From the NCBI RefSeq assembly GCF_000471905.2, contig NW_006499913.1, positions 3,548,726 to 3,612,725 of the forward strand: a DNA stretch of 64,000 bases, in the 5' to 3' direction. Numbering within the stretch: the first letter of the stretch is position 1; every line of letters begins with the position of its first letter. The notes under the pieces are model-generated. The model saw only the letters and a list, made by a program, of their open reading frames with translations. It had not been told where the DNA came from and searched no databases. This DNA is from Amborella trichopoda. Its lineage: Eukaryota > Streptophyta > Magnoliopsida > Amborellales > Amborellaceae. Of the stretch, positions 22,241 to 33,390 are shown one piece after another. A program made the translations under genes and the position numbers.

Positions 22241-22849
22241 CAACTTCCCCTTCAATCTCTATGCTATGCAATAAAATCCAACTTGTCCATCTTGGAGATG
22301 AATTTTGGATCTGAAACTTTTAAGATTGGAAATCTCCACCATGATGAACATAATCATAAAAATAGCTAAATACATTTTAAAAATAAAATTATTATTTTTT
22401 GATGTATTTTCAACACCATCTATTTTAGATTTTGGTGGGACCACCATTTTTCCACATCCATATTTAAGTTAGAAGTTTGATGAGGCGGGGCGCGCACTTA
22501 TGTAGAACTCTATCTGCTTGACGATGAAACAATTTTCCATTCATGAATATTAGCTTTAAATTAGACCAGCTTTATTGCCATATTTTTGGAAGTGGAAACT
22601 AATTGGAACAAGTCATTCTGGTAAACCAAGTGCTCTCTCTAAACATCAATGACGAGTTTATCAACATATTAACTCATAAGTGAAATTTATTAAAATATAT
22701 CTGATTTTTAATAATTTAGTAATGTATCCTTTTTCATCTATTCCGGCAATGGGTATTTATTTTAATGGAGTTTTTGAAATTCAATAAAAAAAGATGATGG
22801 ACAAATTTTTAAATAGTTAATCGCTTATGTGTATTACAATGACATGTAA
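22241..22849. other. Intergenic, no gene recognised
   Basis: A+T-rich sequence with no convincing exon. The stretch at 22259-22447 is open on the - strand for 62 codons but has no recognisable domain. Confidence 0.45.
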
Positions 22850-23100
22850 GGTTTACATAATGTGCCCTATACAGGTAAGGGCCACCAATAAATTTTATTG
22901 GAAGATATAATTTCAGAGTTGGAAATCTTATGACTTTAAAAATCTATATTCAATTTCAATCATAAAATTTAAAATTTTAAAAATAATGTATATTTATAAA
23001 CACTTAAAATATTGAAAAAAAATAGTCATTATAATTTTTTATAAGATGTCCAGTCTTTAGAACTTAGAGCTCTTTTTTTAATTTCATGATACATATATAA
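22850..23100. mobile_element. MITE-A truncated copy
   Basis: It starts 'aaggtttacataatg' and has 'aattttattgga', 'aatctatattcaatttcaat' and 'cttaaaatattgaaaaa' in the MITE-A order. The inverted right half is not recognisable. Confidence 0.45.
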
Positions 23101-23534
23101 GGGCATAAGTCATATAATGATACGTGTCAATGTCATAAAATTTGTAATTTTTGTGTGTATATCTCACATTATGTTTTTAAGAATCTTAAGCAAAATATTA
23201 TTAGTAAAACATTTACCTTTCATGATGTAGGAGTAGGTTTAAATTTTGGCATCTTGTAAAGTTGTGGACAAATGGGAAGGCCCCGTAGAAAATAATAGGT
23301 TGACAGTACGAGCGTGCTTCTGACATTTTTGTGAAGTTCCAAAATCAAGTCTGCAAGCCTTGCTGAGGTTTAGTAGGAGTCGGTCCACTGTGGAGTTTGT
23401 CCTTTGTAAACAGTATCCCTAATATTATCACAGTCTCACATTTTTTGATATTGTTAAGGATGATACTTGTCTCATGTAAGCCTAGCCCCGGCCCTAATCC
23501 TTATAGTCGAGGCTTGTGATTCAAAAAAGTATAC

Positions 23535-24397
23535 CGAAAATTGTTAAAAACCCTCAAAAATTTACTTTCTAGACACTCTACCCCGACTCTAAACTTCTCT
23601 CACTTATTTTTTTCAAAAACTGTATTTTCTAACTAATATCTCAAATCTAAAAAAAATAGAAAAAAAAATCAAAATTACCCTACTTTTTAACTTTATCTTT
23701 TTCCTTTTCCACTTACCCATTTTTTCCTGCGTTTAGTCTGGCGGTTTATGTGCTCAGTCCGGTGAGTTGTTTACTGTAATGTGGGTAGTCCGACGATCGG
23801 AAGTAGTGCTCCGGTAAGTTACTTATTGGAGTGGACTCAGTCTGGCGTTTATAATGTGCGGTCCGGCGTGTGGTTCTGGAATGATGTTAAGACCGACATT
23901 TCACAGCTGCGCTTCGGTGTTAGGGTCAAACTATTTGGCACTGGGAGGATGTAGTATGACAATATCTTACTCACGGTCCGGTGTTATGGAGCTTCTCCCC
24001 GGTGATTTTGTTACTGGAGACATAAGTCCGGCATTTCATGGTCTTGGTCAGGTGTTTTAGATACACGAGTAGGGTGGTTCGACGTTAGTAATCTACAGTC
24101 TGGCGTATCATTGTCTAAATAAGTAGTCCAGTGTTGTAGAAATGTAGTCCAACATATGTCATAAGTTTGACAAATAATACCCTGCAGTACGGGGAAAGTA
24201 TTATTGGGGTCAGTCCAAATGATTTGTTTGCACATTGAAGGTACGGAAAGGGGTAGTTTTGTCAAAAAAGATGTAACTTTTTTAGTTGGGGGGTATTAGT
24301 TAAAAAATATGGTTTTTGAGAAAAATAAGTGAGGAAAGTTTATAATGGGGGTAGGGTGCCTAGAAAACATATTTTTGGGGGTTTTCAGCAATTTCCC
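23535..24397. mobile_element. Non-autonomous element with Mutator-like long inverted ends
   Basis: The outer ~110 bp on each side are inverted copies. Left reads 'gaaaattgttaaaaaccctc'; right, reversed, reads 'gaaattgctgaaaaccccca'; both run through 'tttctag', a 'cacttatttttttcaaaaac'-type block and 'taactaata'. The flanking 9-mers AAAGTATAC and AAAATATAG match at 7 of 9 places, like a decayed 9-bp target duplication of the Mutator type. The interior (23735-24160) is studded with 'gtccggcg'/'gtctggcg' words every 30-50 bp. No transposase coding seen. Confidence 0.7.
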
Positions 24398-24959
24398 AAA
24401 ATATAGATTAGTAACTCACATGGGGGACCCCAAAAACTGATATGAATTGGTAAATCGGCGGTCTGGATCGCCATTTTACTGTGCAAAAAAAAATAGTGAA
24501 TCAGCAAAAAACTGGTCCGAATCGGTGAATTGACAATCCAAATTGTTGTTTTACAATGCAAAATTTTCAGCTCCTTTCAAAACTCGGTTGTTATCCTTTA
24601 TATACGCAAAACCGAAATAGGGTGACCAATTATTGAGTCAGAGAGGGCGATTCTGTGACAACCCAACATTTTTTAAATCATTGGTGCAAGTCCATACTTT
24701 GATTGGGCTAAATGGACCTTGAACTAGGCAGGGCCCTAACTCGTATTAGGGATAGGACAAGCTGGGCCAGGCCAAACAGAATCAAAATAAAAGAGAAACT
24801 AAAGAAAAATGGGGTTGGGCTAGGCTTTCAGGGCGTGATTGTCTTGCCCTTGTGCTACAATTTATTGCCTAGGCCCTAATTTTTTAGGGCCGAGATGATG
24901 AGAGCCATGACATTGAACCCATTGCGACCCCGGCTTTCCCTTGTTAAAATCGTATTGGA
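24398..24959. other. Intergenic, repeat debris
   Basis: 24420-24560 has paired 'aactgat', 'gaatcgg' and 'ggatcgcc' words resembling other decayed element ends in the window. I see no gene. Confidence 0.4.
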
Positions 24960-25352
24960 TGTGGTTTCTATAAGGTTGCACTTTAAACAATCCAATTAAG
25001 GCATACTTCCAAAATTTATCGTAATATGTAATTTTGGTATACAAATTTTTAAGATTGTCTCAAAATCTATTTTCACATCCCATTATAAAATTTTAAACTT
25101 TAAAAATAATTAAAATCAAGTAGATCTATAAGCATATAAATTTTTTGAAAATAGGCGGTCTAGATAATGTGTTGCAAGATGCACTATTTATGGGACTCAA
25201 AATCTTTTTTTTTTTCATATTTATATATCTCAATGTCCAGATGATGAATTGAAGGGTTTTTCAATATTAAAACAACATTTTATAATGGATTTTTTACGTG
25301 CATCTTTAATTTTACATTTTAAGGTGGCAAACTTTCTATAAACTTTTTTCTT
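24960..25352. mobile_element. MITE-A copy
   Basis: Left 'tttctataaggttgcac' and 'tttaaacaatccaattaagg'; right 'acattttaaggtggca' and 'ctataaacttttttc'. The core has 'atctcaatgtccagatgatg'. Confidence 0.75.
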
Positions 25353-25389
25353 TTGAGTTTTGACCCTAACCTAAATAGCAAAGGAACAA

Positions 25390-25728
25390 GTTTTATATAA
25401 GGTTGCACCGTTAAAATGTAGAAATACATATACACCTAAAAAATCTATCGAAGAAGGTTTTTTTAATATTGAAAAACCTTCTAGTTGATCATTTCGGCAT
25501 AGAGATGTATGAATGTGACCAAAAAAAAAGATTTGAGCCTCGAAAATAGTGCATCTTATAATACATTATCTAGACCATCCATTGTTATATTTATAAATCT
25601 ATTTGATTTTAACCATTTTTAAAGCTTAAAATTTTATAATTAAATATAAAAATAAATTTTCAGATAATCCTAATAATTTCTTAGACCGGAATTAGATGAG
25701 ATGTGCACCTTGTTTAAGGTTGAAACCA
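25390..25728. mobile_element. MITE-A copy, opposite orientation
   Basis: It begins 'tttatataaggttgcacc' and ends 'gtgcaccttgtttaaggttg'. It lies about 40 bp after the previous copy and runs the other way ('gatcatttcggcatagagat' in the core). Confidence 0.7.
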
Positions 25729-26195
25729 CACCCAATCGTAAATAAAAAACATGGTTAATTTTTGAGGCCTTGTAACCGTGAAAGGTGGAAGGAATCTTAC
25801 AGGACGAAGAGTATCTTGGTCCAAGCGTGCAACGTCGATTAATTTTGGTGGGAAGAGGGGCTCAAGGAAAAGATTGGGGCCAGAATAATGTGTCTCCCGA
25901 TGCAAATTTTACGATAGATGGAGATCAGTGAAATTGTCAGCAAAAAGGTAAACTGCAGCCATCAATCATTTCTGTCTCACGATCCTTCGTGCGGCTTCAC
26001 CTCTTTTTCTGACACCCGTTTTATGTTTATTGATTTTAGTGCCGCTTACTGTCAATTTCGCCCGCACAAATTAATGAGTGAGGAGGATATCCAAGTCAGG
26101 AGTTAGTGAGGCATTTAGGGCTTGCTTTCCACCTGATCTTTTAGATTTTATTACATAATAAATTAATTTAAAAAGTTTTTAGATTTTATTACATA
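25729..26195. other. Intergenic, no gene recognised
   Basis: No recognisable exon. A 'tagattttattacataataaa' unit is directly repeated at 26143 and 26181. Confidence 0.45.
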
Positions 26196-26780
26196 ATAAA
26201 TTAAGGGTTTAAAAGAGTATAATGAGATATAAAAATTGTAGATTTTGTGTCTTTTAATTTTAAAGTTTGATTTAAACTTTATTTTTTTAAGTCCAATAAA
26301 TTTTAAACGACGTTACTTTTCTAAAAACCACCTTTCCAAATTTCTCTCCCCATATCTTTTTTTCTCTTTTCTATCTCTCCTCACTCTAACTGAAGAGGGA
26401 TAAATGATTGCATTATGTAGATGAAAAGTTAACGTGATAAGAGATAAGTTTTTGGAGAAACACGAGATAAAAGAGAGTGACAGACATATGACGAGAGAGA
26501 AGTAAATAAATTTGGGAATTATAAATGAAGAAATGAAAGATTTGATTGGATTTTACATAGGTGAGAGGTTATCTGAAAAAGAGTAAAGTGTTTGGATAAA
26601 TACTAGAGGAGAGAGAGTAAGAGACGCATGATTGGATTTATAGAAAGAATATGTCTCTTTCACATTTGTTTATGTTAAAAAATAGGTTTAAAGTCGTTAG
26701 GGACTTACAAGATATGTTTTGAATCTTTAAGTTTAAAACCTAAAAATATGGGATATAAAGATCTTTTTCTTTTTCTTGTT
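26196..26780. repeat. Dispersed GA-rich element, copy 2
   Basis: Shares with 6720-7860 the order 'ttttctaaaa', CT/GA tracts, 'gtttggataaa', 'gagagag', 'tataaatgaaga', 'gattggatt' and 'gttaaaaaataggtttaaag'. The two edges are loosely inverse, which suggests a MITE-like origin. Confidence 0.45.
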
Positions 26781-26974
26781 TAATGTTTTTTTGGTGTAAG
26801 ATATATATATATAGCCATATCTCAATAATACTTGTTGTACAATCCTCATAATCAAGGGATTATGATAGTGCATTGTATGTATATATCCATCGTCTTGGGA
26901 TTCCTATCAATTTTCTCATGCTTAGGAGCAGAAAAACAAGAGAAAAATAACATATGAATGCCTCGTAAAACAAA

Positions 26975-27188
26975 AGAAAAAGTATACAATATATTTTTGG
27001 TACAAGGCGGTCACAATTAATCTTGACTGTTTTATGTGAAATTGAGTGGATATATTTAATTCAATTTATCGAGCTCAAAGTTTAAAAGAAATATTTTTGA
27101 ACACTAACACACCCAAGCTATTAGATTTTACATTGCATGGTTACAAGTAATTGTGACATCCTTATGCCAAAGATAAATAGTCACACTG
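26975..27188. mobile_element. MITE-D copy 2
   Basis: Left arm 'gtacaaggcggtcacaatta' and right arm 'taattgtgacatcc' plus 'agtcacactgtata' are inverse. It has the same build as 13275-13520. Confidence 0.6.
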
Positions 27189-27214
27189 TATACCATCCCA
27201 AAATAAAAAGGAAA

Positions 27215-27425
27215 AATATAGACTGAGACCATTTACCTTTAGTACAAAGTGGTCACATTAATCTTGATCATTGCATATGAAATTGGGTAGCTGTAATTAT
27301 TCTATTGACTAAGCTCGAATTTCAAATACTTTGTAAAACATGAAAGCTATCAACTTTCATATCATATGATTGTAAGTAATCATGATCACCTTGTATCAAA
27401 TGTAAATAATCTCATTCCCGATAAA
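27215..27425. mobile_element. MITE-D copy 3
   Basis: Left arm 'tgagaccatttaccttt' and 'agtacaaagtggtcacatta'; right arm 'atcatgatcaccttgtatca' and 'taaataatctcatt'. It lies within 30 bp of copy 2, in the same arrangement. Confidence 0.65.
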
Positions 27426-27784
27426 AACATGAGCCCCACTGTCCTATCTAAATAAAAAATATGAGTCTTATAAATCTTAAGGGGGAGAGATGTTATTGTT
27501 AGAAATTTTATTTAGGGAGTGTGTGTGAATGAGGATGAAAGGGCGGGAGATGGTTTTATAGATTTGCCAAAAAGATATCATATTCTTGTAGGATCATACT
27601 GTGCATTTATTCTCTCAAGTAAAATTCAATCTAGGAGTATTTTTATGACTTTAAGTTTTGCTGATGTAACTTCTTTAATTCATAGACTAACCTCAACATT
27701 TTTTATTTTTTATTTTTTCAAATTGCACTGTTTATGGGCTTGTAAAAAATAAATTTTCAAGATTAAATAAAGACCGTCAAATTT
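27426..27784. other. Intergenic, no gene recognised
   Basis: A 77-codon open frame at 27519-27752 has no recognisable motif or exon-like borders. I do not call it a gene. Confidence 0.4.
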
Positions 27785-28190
27785 TTGAAAGGTGAGATCT
27801 AAGTCTTAGAAAACTCAAAATCGAAATTTTTATTAAAAAAATCATCTAATGATAGTTAGGTGGCTCTTAAAATTTATTGAATTTTTCTTTCTTCTAGCTG
27901 GGGGAGCAAGTGACAGTATGCTTATGCGGGAGCATAGTATACTTCCCCCGATGGATTTTCTAAAGGTCACATGAAGGGAGAGTGATTTAGAATATATATT
28001 TAATAAATAGTGCATATAGCATGCTCCAATAGGAGCATACTATACAACAACTCCCCTCGTGCAAAATAGCTACCTATGAAAAACCATTTATTTGAAACTT
28101 TAGGATCCATCTAAATATCACTAGATGATTGTTTTTACTTTATTTATTTTTGGAATTTTGAATTCCTGAACATCTAGATCTTTCCCTCCA
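27785..28190. mobile_element. MITE-C copy
   Basis: Left arm 'gatctaagtcttagaaaact' and 'aaatcatctaatgat' is inverted at the right as 'atcactagatgattg' and 'gaacatctagatcttt'. The centre has two oppositely oriented 'ggagcata' motifs ('gcgggagcatagtatactt' and 'gctccaataggagcatacta'). Confidence 0.6.
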
Positions 28191-28434
28191 AAAATCAAAC
28201 AGCTCAGGTGCAATCTTGTGATGTTATATTATTTAGGCATATAGAGAGTGTGAGTTTCTTTAATTTTTTTAGCACGATCATTGGGTCCTAAAGATTACAT
28301 TCCCAATTTTAGGATCTAAAAAATATCTATAGGATAAATTTTGTCCGATGAAGTAGATGGACAATACACTCGCGCGGGAGTAGAAAATCTTTCGGCTTTA
28401 ACAAGGGTGGGGTCTTATATTATTGAAGTAAATT

Positions 28435-28725
28435 GCACCTCAAAACTATGTTGAAAGATACAATTTTGGTGTCGGAAAGCTCTACGATGGTATAAAAATC
28501 CATTGTCAAATCTAATTAAGAAATTTAAATCTTAGAAAATGATAAACGGTCCAGGTAATGTGTTACAAAATACATTATTTTCATGACTTGAAATCTTTTT
28601 TTTATTTTTCCATATGCATACATTGCAATGATTAATTTGAAAGATTTTCAATATTCGTGTGGGATTTTTAAGTATGCTCTACTTGAATAGTATAAAGTTG
28701 ACATCTTACTTAAATTTTTCGTTAT
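28435..28725. mobile_element. MITE-A copy
   Basis: Has 'attgcacctcaaaac', 'aatctattgtc'-type and 'ggtccaggtaatgtgttaca' landmarks, and the right end 'ctacttgaatagtataaag' plus 'acatcttacttaa'. Confidence 0.55.
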
Positions 28726-28861
28726 ATAAACGTATATTTTGCTTCAAAATACAATTAAAAAGTATCAAGTGGGAGGTTATTACGGTGAAAGTTTAAGGTA
28801 AAAAGTAAACGACATTATGCGTAGTACTAGTCGCCATCACCCCTAATTCTTACTATTGACG

Positions 28862-29487
28862 TTCAAAAGGGTTACTGTCTTATTCAAATTTCGAGGGGTA
28901 GGAGAGATAGTGACCATCTTGTAAAAACGAAAAAATTTTGTATTTACACAATCCATTTGATGGCTACGAGTGATGGAGACCATCTTGTGCAGAAGAGAGT
29001 AGATCTTATGTTGAAAATGGTTACCCTCAGCTGTCTTATTCAAAGTTCGAGGGGTAGGAGAGATAGTGACCATCTTGTAAAAACGAAAAAAAATTGTATT
29101 TACGCGATCCGTTTGATGGCCAAGAGTGATTGGGACCGTCTTGTGTGAAAGAGAGTAGATCTTATATTGAAAATGGTTACCCTTAGATGTCTTATTCAAA
29201 GTTCGAGGGGTAGGAGAGATAGTGACCATCTTGTAAAAAAGAAAAAAAATTGTATTTACACGATCCATTTGATGGCTACGAGTTGTTGGGGCCATCTTGT
29301 GTAAAAGAGAGCAGATCTTATATTGAAAATGGTTACCCTTAGATGTCTTATTAAGTTCAAGGGGTTGGAGAGATAGTGACCATCTTGTAAAAACAAAAAA
29401 AAATTGTATTTACACGATCTATTTGATAGCTATGAGTGATTGGGACATTGTGTAAAAGTGAGTAGATCTTATATTAAAAATGGTTTT
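28862..29487. repeat. 156-bp tandem array, about 4 units
   Basis: The motif 'ggggtaggagagatagtgac' recurs at 28895, 29051, 29207 and (as 'ggggttggagagatagtg') 29361, giving spacings of 156, 156 and 154. Each unit also has 'catcttgtaaaaa', 'tgtatttac', 'gatc', 'ttgatggc', 'agagtagatctta' and 'gaaaatggtta'. Because 156 is a multiple of 3, a frame stays open for 150 codons on the - strand, but it has no coding character. Confidence 0.85.
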
Positions 29488-29872
29488 GATAGGGCTGCAG
29501 CCCTATCAAAATAAGTAATGCCTCACTTCATAACTCATCAAAAATTGCAATAAAATTGATCATTGGAAACCCTTAAATCGATTATCTCAGCTTAAATATT
29601 ATGGTTGTATAAAAAAATTAGGATTTCAAATTCTAAAATAGTGTATATTGCAACAAATCATCTAAATCATCCATTTTCCCCTCAAAATAAGAATTCACAT
29701 ATCTGCAAGATCTGTACCATTTTTTTAGTTTTAAATTTTATTGCCGGTGTTAGAAATTAATTTTAGAGCTATCATTAAGATTTCCAATGCCAAAAGAATT
29801 TTCCGAATGAGGATTTGAGATGATGCTTTATTTTGTTTTCATAAAGCTTGGGCCATATAGAACTTTATCCTC
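29487..29872. mobile_element. MITE-A' copy
   Basis: Starts 'gatagggctgcagcccta', with 'taatgcctcacttcataact', and ends 'gatgatgctttattttg'. Pairs with 4394-4742. It abuts the last tandem unit with no spacer, so it appears to have inserted in or beside the array. Confidence 0.65.
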
Positions 29873-29883
29873 TTATATTATAG

Positions 29884-30184
29884 AAGGAAAATTGTTTCAA
29901 GCGGGGTGGACCACATTTCTACATATGTGGTCAAGAAAGTGCAAAGCATCCATTTTAAAGACAGATGCAAGTAGATGGTCCATCTAAAAACAATGAAAAC
30001 TAGGTCCAAATTTTTTATCTTTAGAATTATTATTTTTAATTTTTAAAATTTATTCATCTTTTCATATCCATGATCTCTATACGTGTCCTTAAAAATTAAG
30101 TCTTAAAATCCATCTTAAAACTAGATTTATTAAGAGGCCTACATTTCTACATATGTGGGCTTGGCCACAAAGAAACCGGTTCCA
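29884..30184. mobile_element. MITE-B copy 2
   Basis: Left end 'ggaaaattgtttcaagcggg' and 'catttctacatatgtggtc'; right end 'acatttctacatatgtgggc' and 'gaaaccggttcc'. Full-length relative of 810-1108. The 5-6 bp at each tip look inverse (GGAA...TTCC). Confidence 0.65.
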
Positions 30185-30224
30185 TTATAGAATACAAAGT
30201 TCAAATTTAAGTATTACAATCATT

Positions 30225-31140
30225 GAAAGAAAAATCAGGCAGTCTAACCGGTAATTGGCTGCTTAGATCGGAACTGTCATTAGCCGATCCCAGTTTCGGC
30301 CGATTTTGGTGACCGGTTGGGTATTTTTAAAAATAATTTTAAAAGATATATAAAATCTGCAAAAATAAGGAGTTTTCTTTGTAATGCATTTTTTAATGTT
30401 TTCATCATTATCGCAAAGGTTAGAAATTGTTTGGCTTATTTTTACATTGAAATTTTTTATATAGAGTCGAGGCTCTAAACAATCAAATTAGAGCCCACAT
30501 CAAAAATTTCACTAAAAGAGGTTGTTTTGATGCCCAAATATCCTCAAATTGATCATCTCGACATCAAGATCTATGGACATGAGAAAAAAAATGGATTTCG
30601 AGCTTTGGAAATATTGCATCTTGTAATGCATTTTTGATTTGTTAATTTTCAAGATTTTTAAATTTTTATAGATTTGCTCGATGTACACTATTTTTTAGGC
30701 TTTAAATTTTATAATTAAAGATAAAGATATATTTTAAGGCTATCACAAAGATTTTCAGTATTGAAATCACATTTCTTGACACTATTTGAAGGTGTGCTTT
30801 ATTTTGATTGTTTAGAGCCTCGGCTCTCTATACAAACTTTTTTACATTCTCCCATCTTTTTTTGAAAAAAAATAAAAAATACCCCTCAGCACAAATCGAT
30901 TTTTTATTACTTTTCAACTTCATTTGGATGTGCTTTGTTTAATCACTCTTTAAATATTATTTTCCTATTTTATTAGGTTTTAATGTATTTTTTTATTTTA
31001 CACTTCTTTGACCGCCCAGGGCTTGCTCGACTAGAATGGTTGAACCGGCTGATTTATTAGTTATGCTAGTTGAACCGCTTCCAAGCCCATGTACAGTTAA
31101 CCATTCCAATTCGATTTTTCCTACAATGGTTACAATCTAA
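30225..31140. mobile_element. MITE-F copy 2, split by a MITE-A
   Basis: The left half 30225-30458 matches the start of 20435-20985 ('gattttggtgaccggttggg') and the right half 30842-31140 matches its end ('ggttgaaccggctgattta', 'ttgaaccgcttccaagccca'). The uninterrupted copy shows what was there before the insertion. Confidence 0.65.
30459..30841. mobile_element. MITE-A copy nested in MITE-F
   Basis: Left 'gagtcgaggctctaaacaat' and right 'attgtttagagcctcggctc' are inverse over at least 30 bp. The bases 'tttttacatt' occur just before and just after it, while the uninterrupted MITE-F has this word once (near 20690). That is the pattern of a target-site duplication. Confidence 0.75.
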
Positions 31141-31149
31141 ACCAAAATC

Positions 31150-31522
31150 AGTACAAGGCTGAAGTCCTGAACAATCAAAGTAAGGTGCACCTTCAAATAG
31201 TATAGAAAGATGTTTCAGTACTAGGAATCTTTGTAATGACCTTATAATTTATTGTCATATCTAATTATAAAATTTAAAGCTTTGAAAATAGTGTAGATCA
31301 CGCAAATCTATGAACACTTGAAAATCTTGAAAATTGACTGTCTGAAAATTCATTACAAGATGCACTATTTTCAACACTTGAAATCCATTTTTTCTCGTAT
31401 CCACACATTTTGAGGTCGAGATAATCAATTTGAAAATTATTGGATATCGAAACAATCTCTTCTAGTAGTTTTAGAGGTGCACCTTAATTTGAGTGTTTAG
31501 GGCCTCGCCCTCATATAAACTT
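31150..31522. mobile_element. MITE-A copy
   Basis: Left 'acaatcaaagtaaggtgcac'; right 'gaggtgcaccttaatttgag' and 'cctcatataaacttattg'. The core contains 'cattttgaggtcgagataat'. Confidence 0.7.
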
Positions 31523-31586
31523 ATTGCTTTATGGATTGGATTTTGAGGTTTGGAGGCCCAAGTAAAATTTCCTTTAGGAAAAATTT

Positions 31587-31945
31587 TGTATAAAGTTGCG
31601 AGCTATACTATTAAAATAAGGTGTACCTCAAAAGTGATTTAGAAGAGAGTACCCTTTCAATTCATCATCTCATCCTTAAGATGTGCTGGATATAATGAAA
31701 AAAAAGAATCTCGAGTAAAAATAGAGCATCTTGTAACAAGTTATTTGGATCGTATGTTTCAAAATTTTCAAATATTTATAGATCTGCTTAATCCGTATTG
31801 TTTTTAAAATTTTAAATTTTATGACTAGAAATAAAAATAGATTTTCAAGCCATCATGAGGGTTTTGCCACACGAACTACACTTCTCAAAGTAAAATTTAA
31901 AGATGAGCCTTATTTTTACAATAAGAAGGATGTCTTATACAAGCA
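31587..31945. mobile_element. MITE-A copy, diverged
   Basis: Left 'tttgtataaagttgcgagc' and 'aaaataaggtgtacctcaaa'; right 'agatgagccttatttttaca' and 'gatgtcttatacaagc'. Confidence 0.6.
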
Positions 31946-32452
31946 TCTTCGTTTCCTTTAAAACTTAACTTAGCAACACGGTGGCCATAGACTCATAGCA
32001 CATTTGATTTATGGGAAAGCTCTATCTAGAAGAGAACTTTCCTTATGGATCACCACTTTCTCATGTTTGTTCAAGGAGGAAGTCGTACCCCTATGGTGCC
32101 AAAAGAGGTCATTAATATATTTTCGTGAGAAAGAGCTGTCAGAGAAAGTGCTTACTCTTGTGGTGGACCTTCCAAAGAGCTTTTTATGGAGAAAAAAAGG
32201 TGCCGTGGTTCCGAGAGAGAGAAGAAACCTTTTCCCAACTATGCTTACATTACAGAGAGTGGGTGGAAGGTGCGAGTGAATGTGTGATGGAGCATGAAAG
32301 GCGCGCTCCCAAAATCTCAAGGAGTGAGAAAGAGTTCTGTTCATGCTTGAGAAAGATCATCAATTCTATTTTTTAGCACAATAGTGTATAAAATTTGCTA
32401 TAGTGTGTTTGTCAATGTCCCTTTTAGAACTTCAAAGATAGTGCCATGGAGA
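31946..32452. other. Intergenic, no gene recognised
   Basis: Open frames of 80-110 codons overlap on both strands at 32004-32376. None has a recognisable domain and they mask each other, so I do not call a gene. Confidence 0.4.

Positions 32453-33390
<938 letters not shown>

Noticed and set aside
28843-29295. 150-codon repetitive frame on the - strand
   Set aside because: It exists because the 156-bp unit is a multiple of three. There is no domain, no start context and no splice signal, and it breaks in the last unit.
28862-29487. CRISPR-like array
   Set aside because: Units are long direct repeats without variable spacers, and the window is plant nuclear DNA.
32004-32376. Overlapping frames on both strands before the TAA array
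   Set aside because: No recognisable motif, no exon-like borders, and opposite-strand frames of similar length are expected where stop codons happen to be rare.
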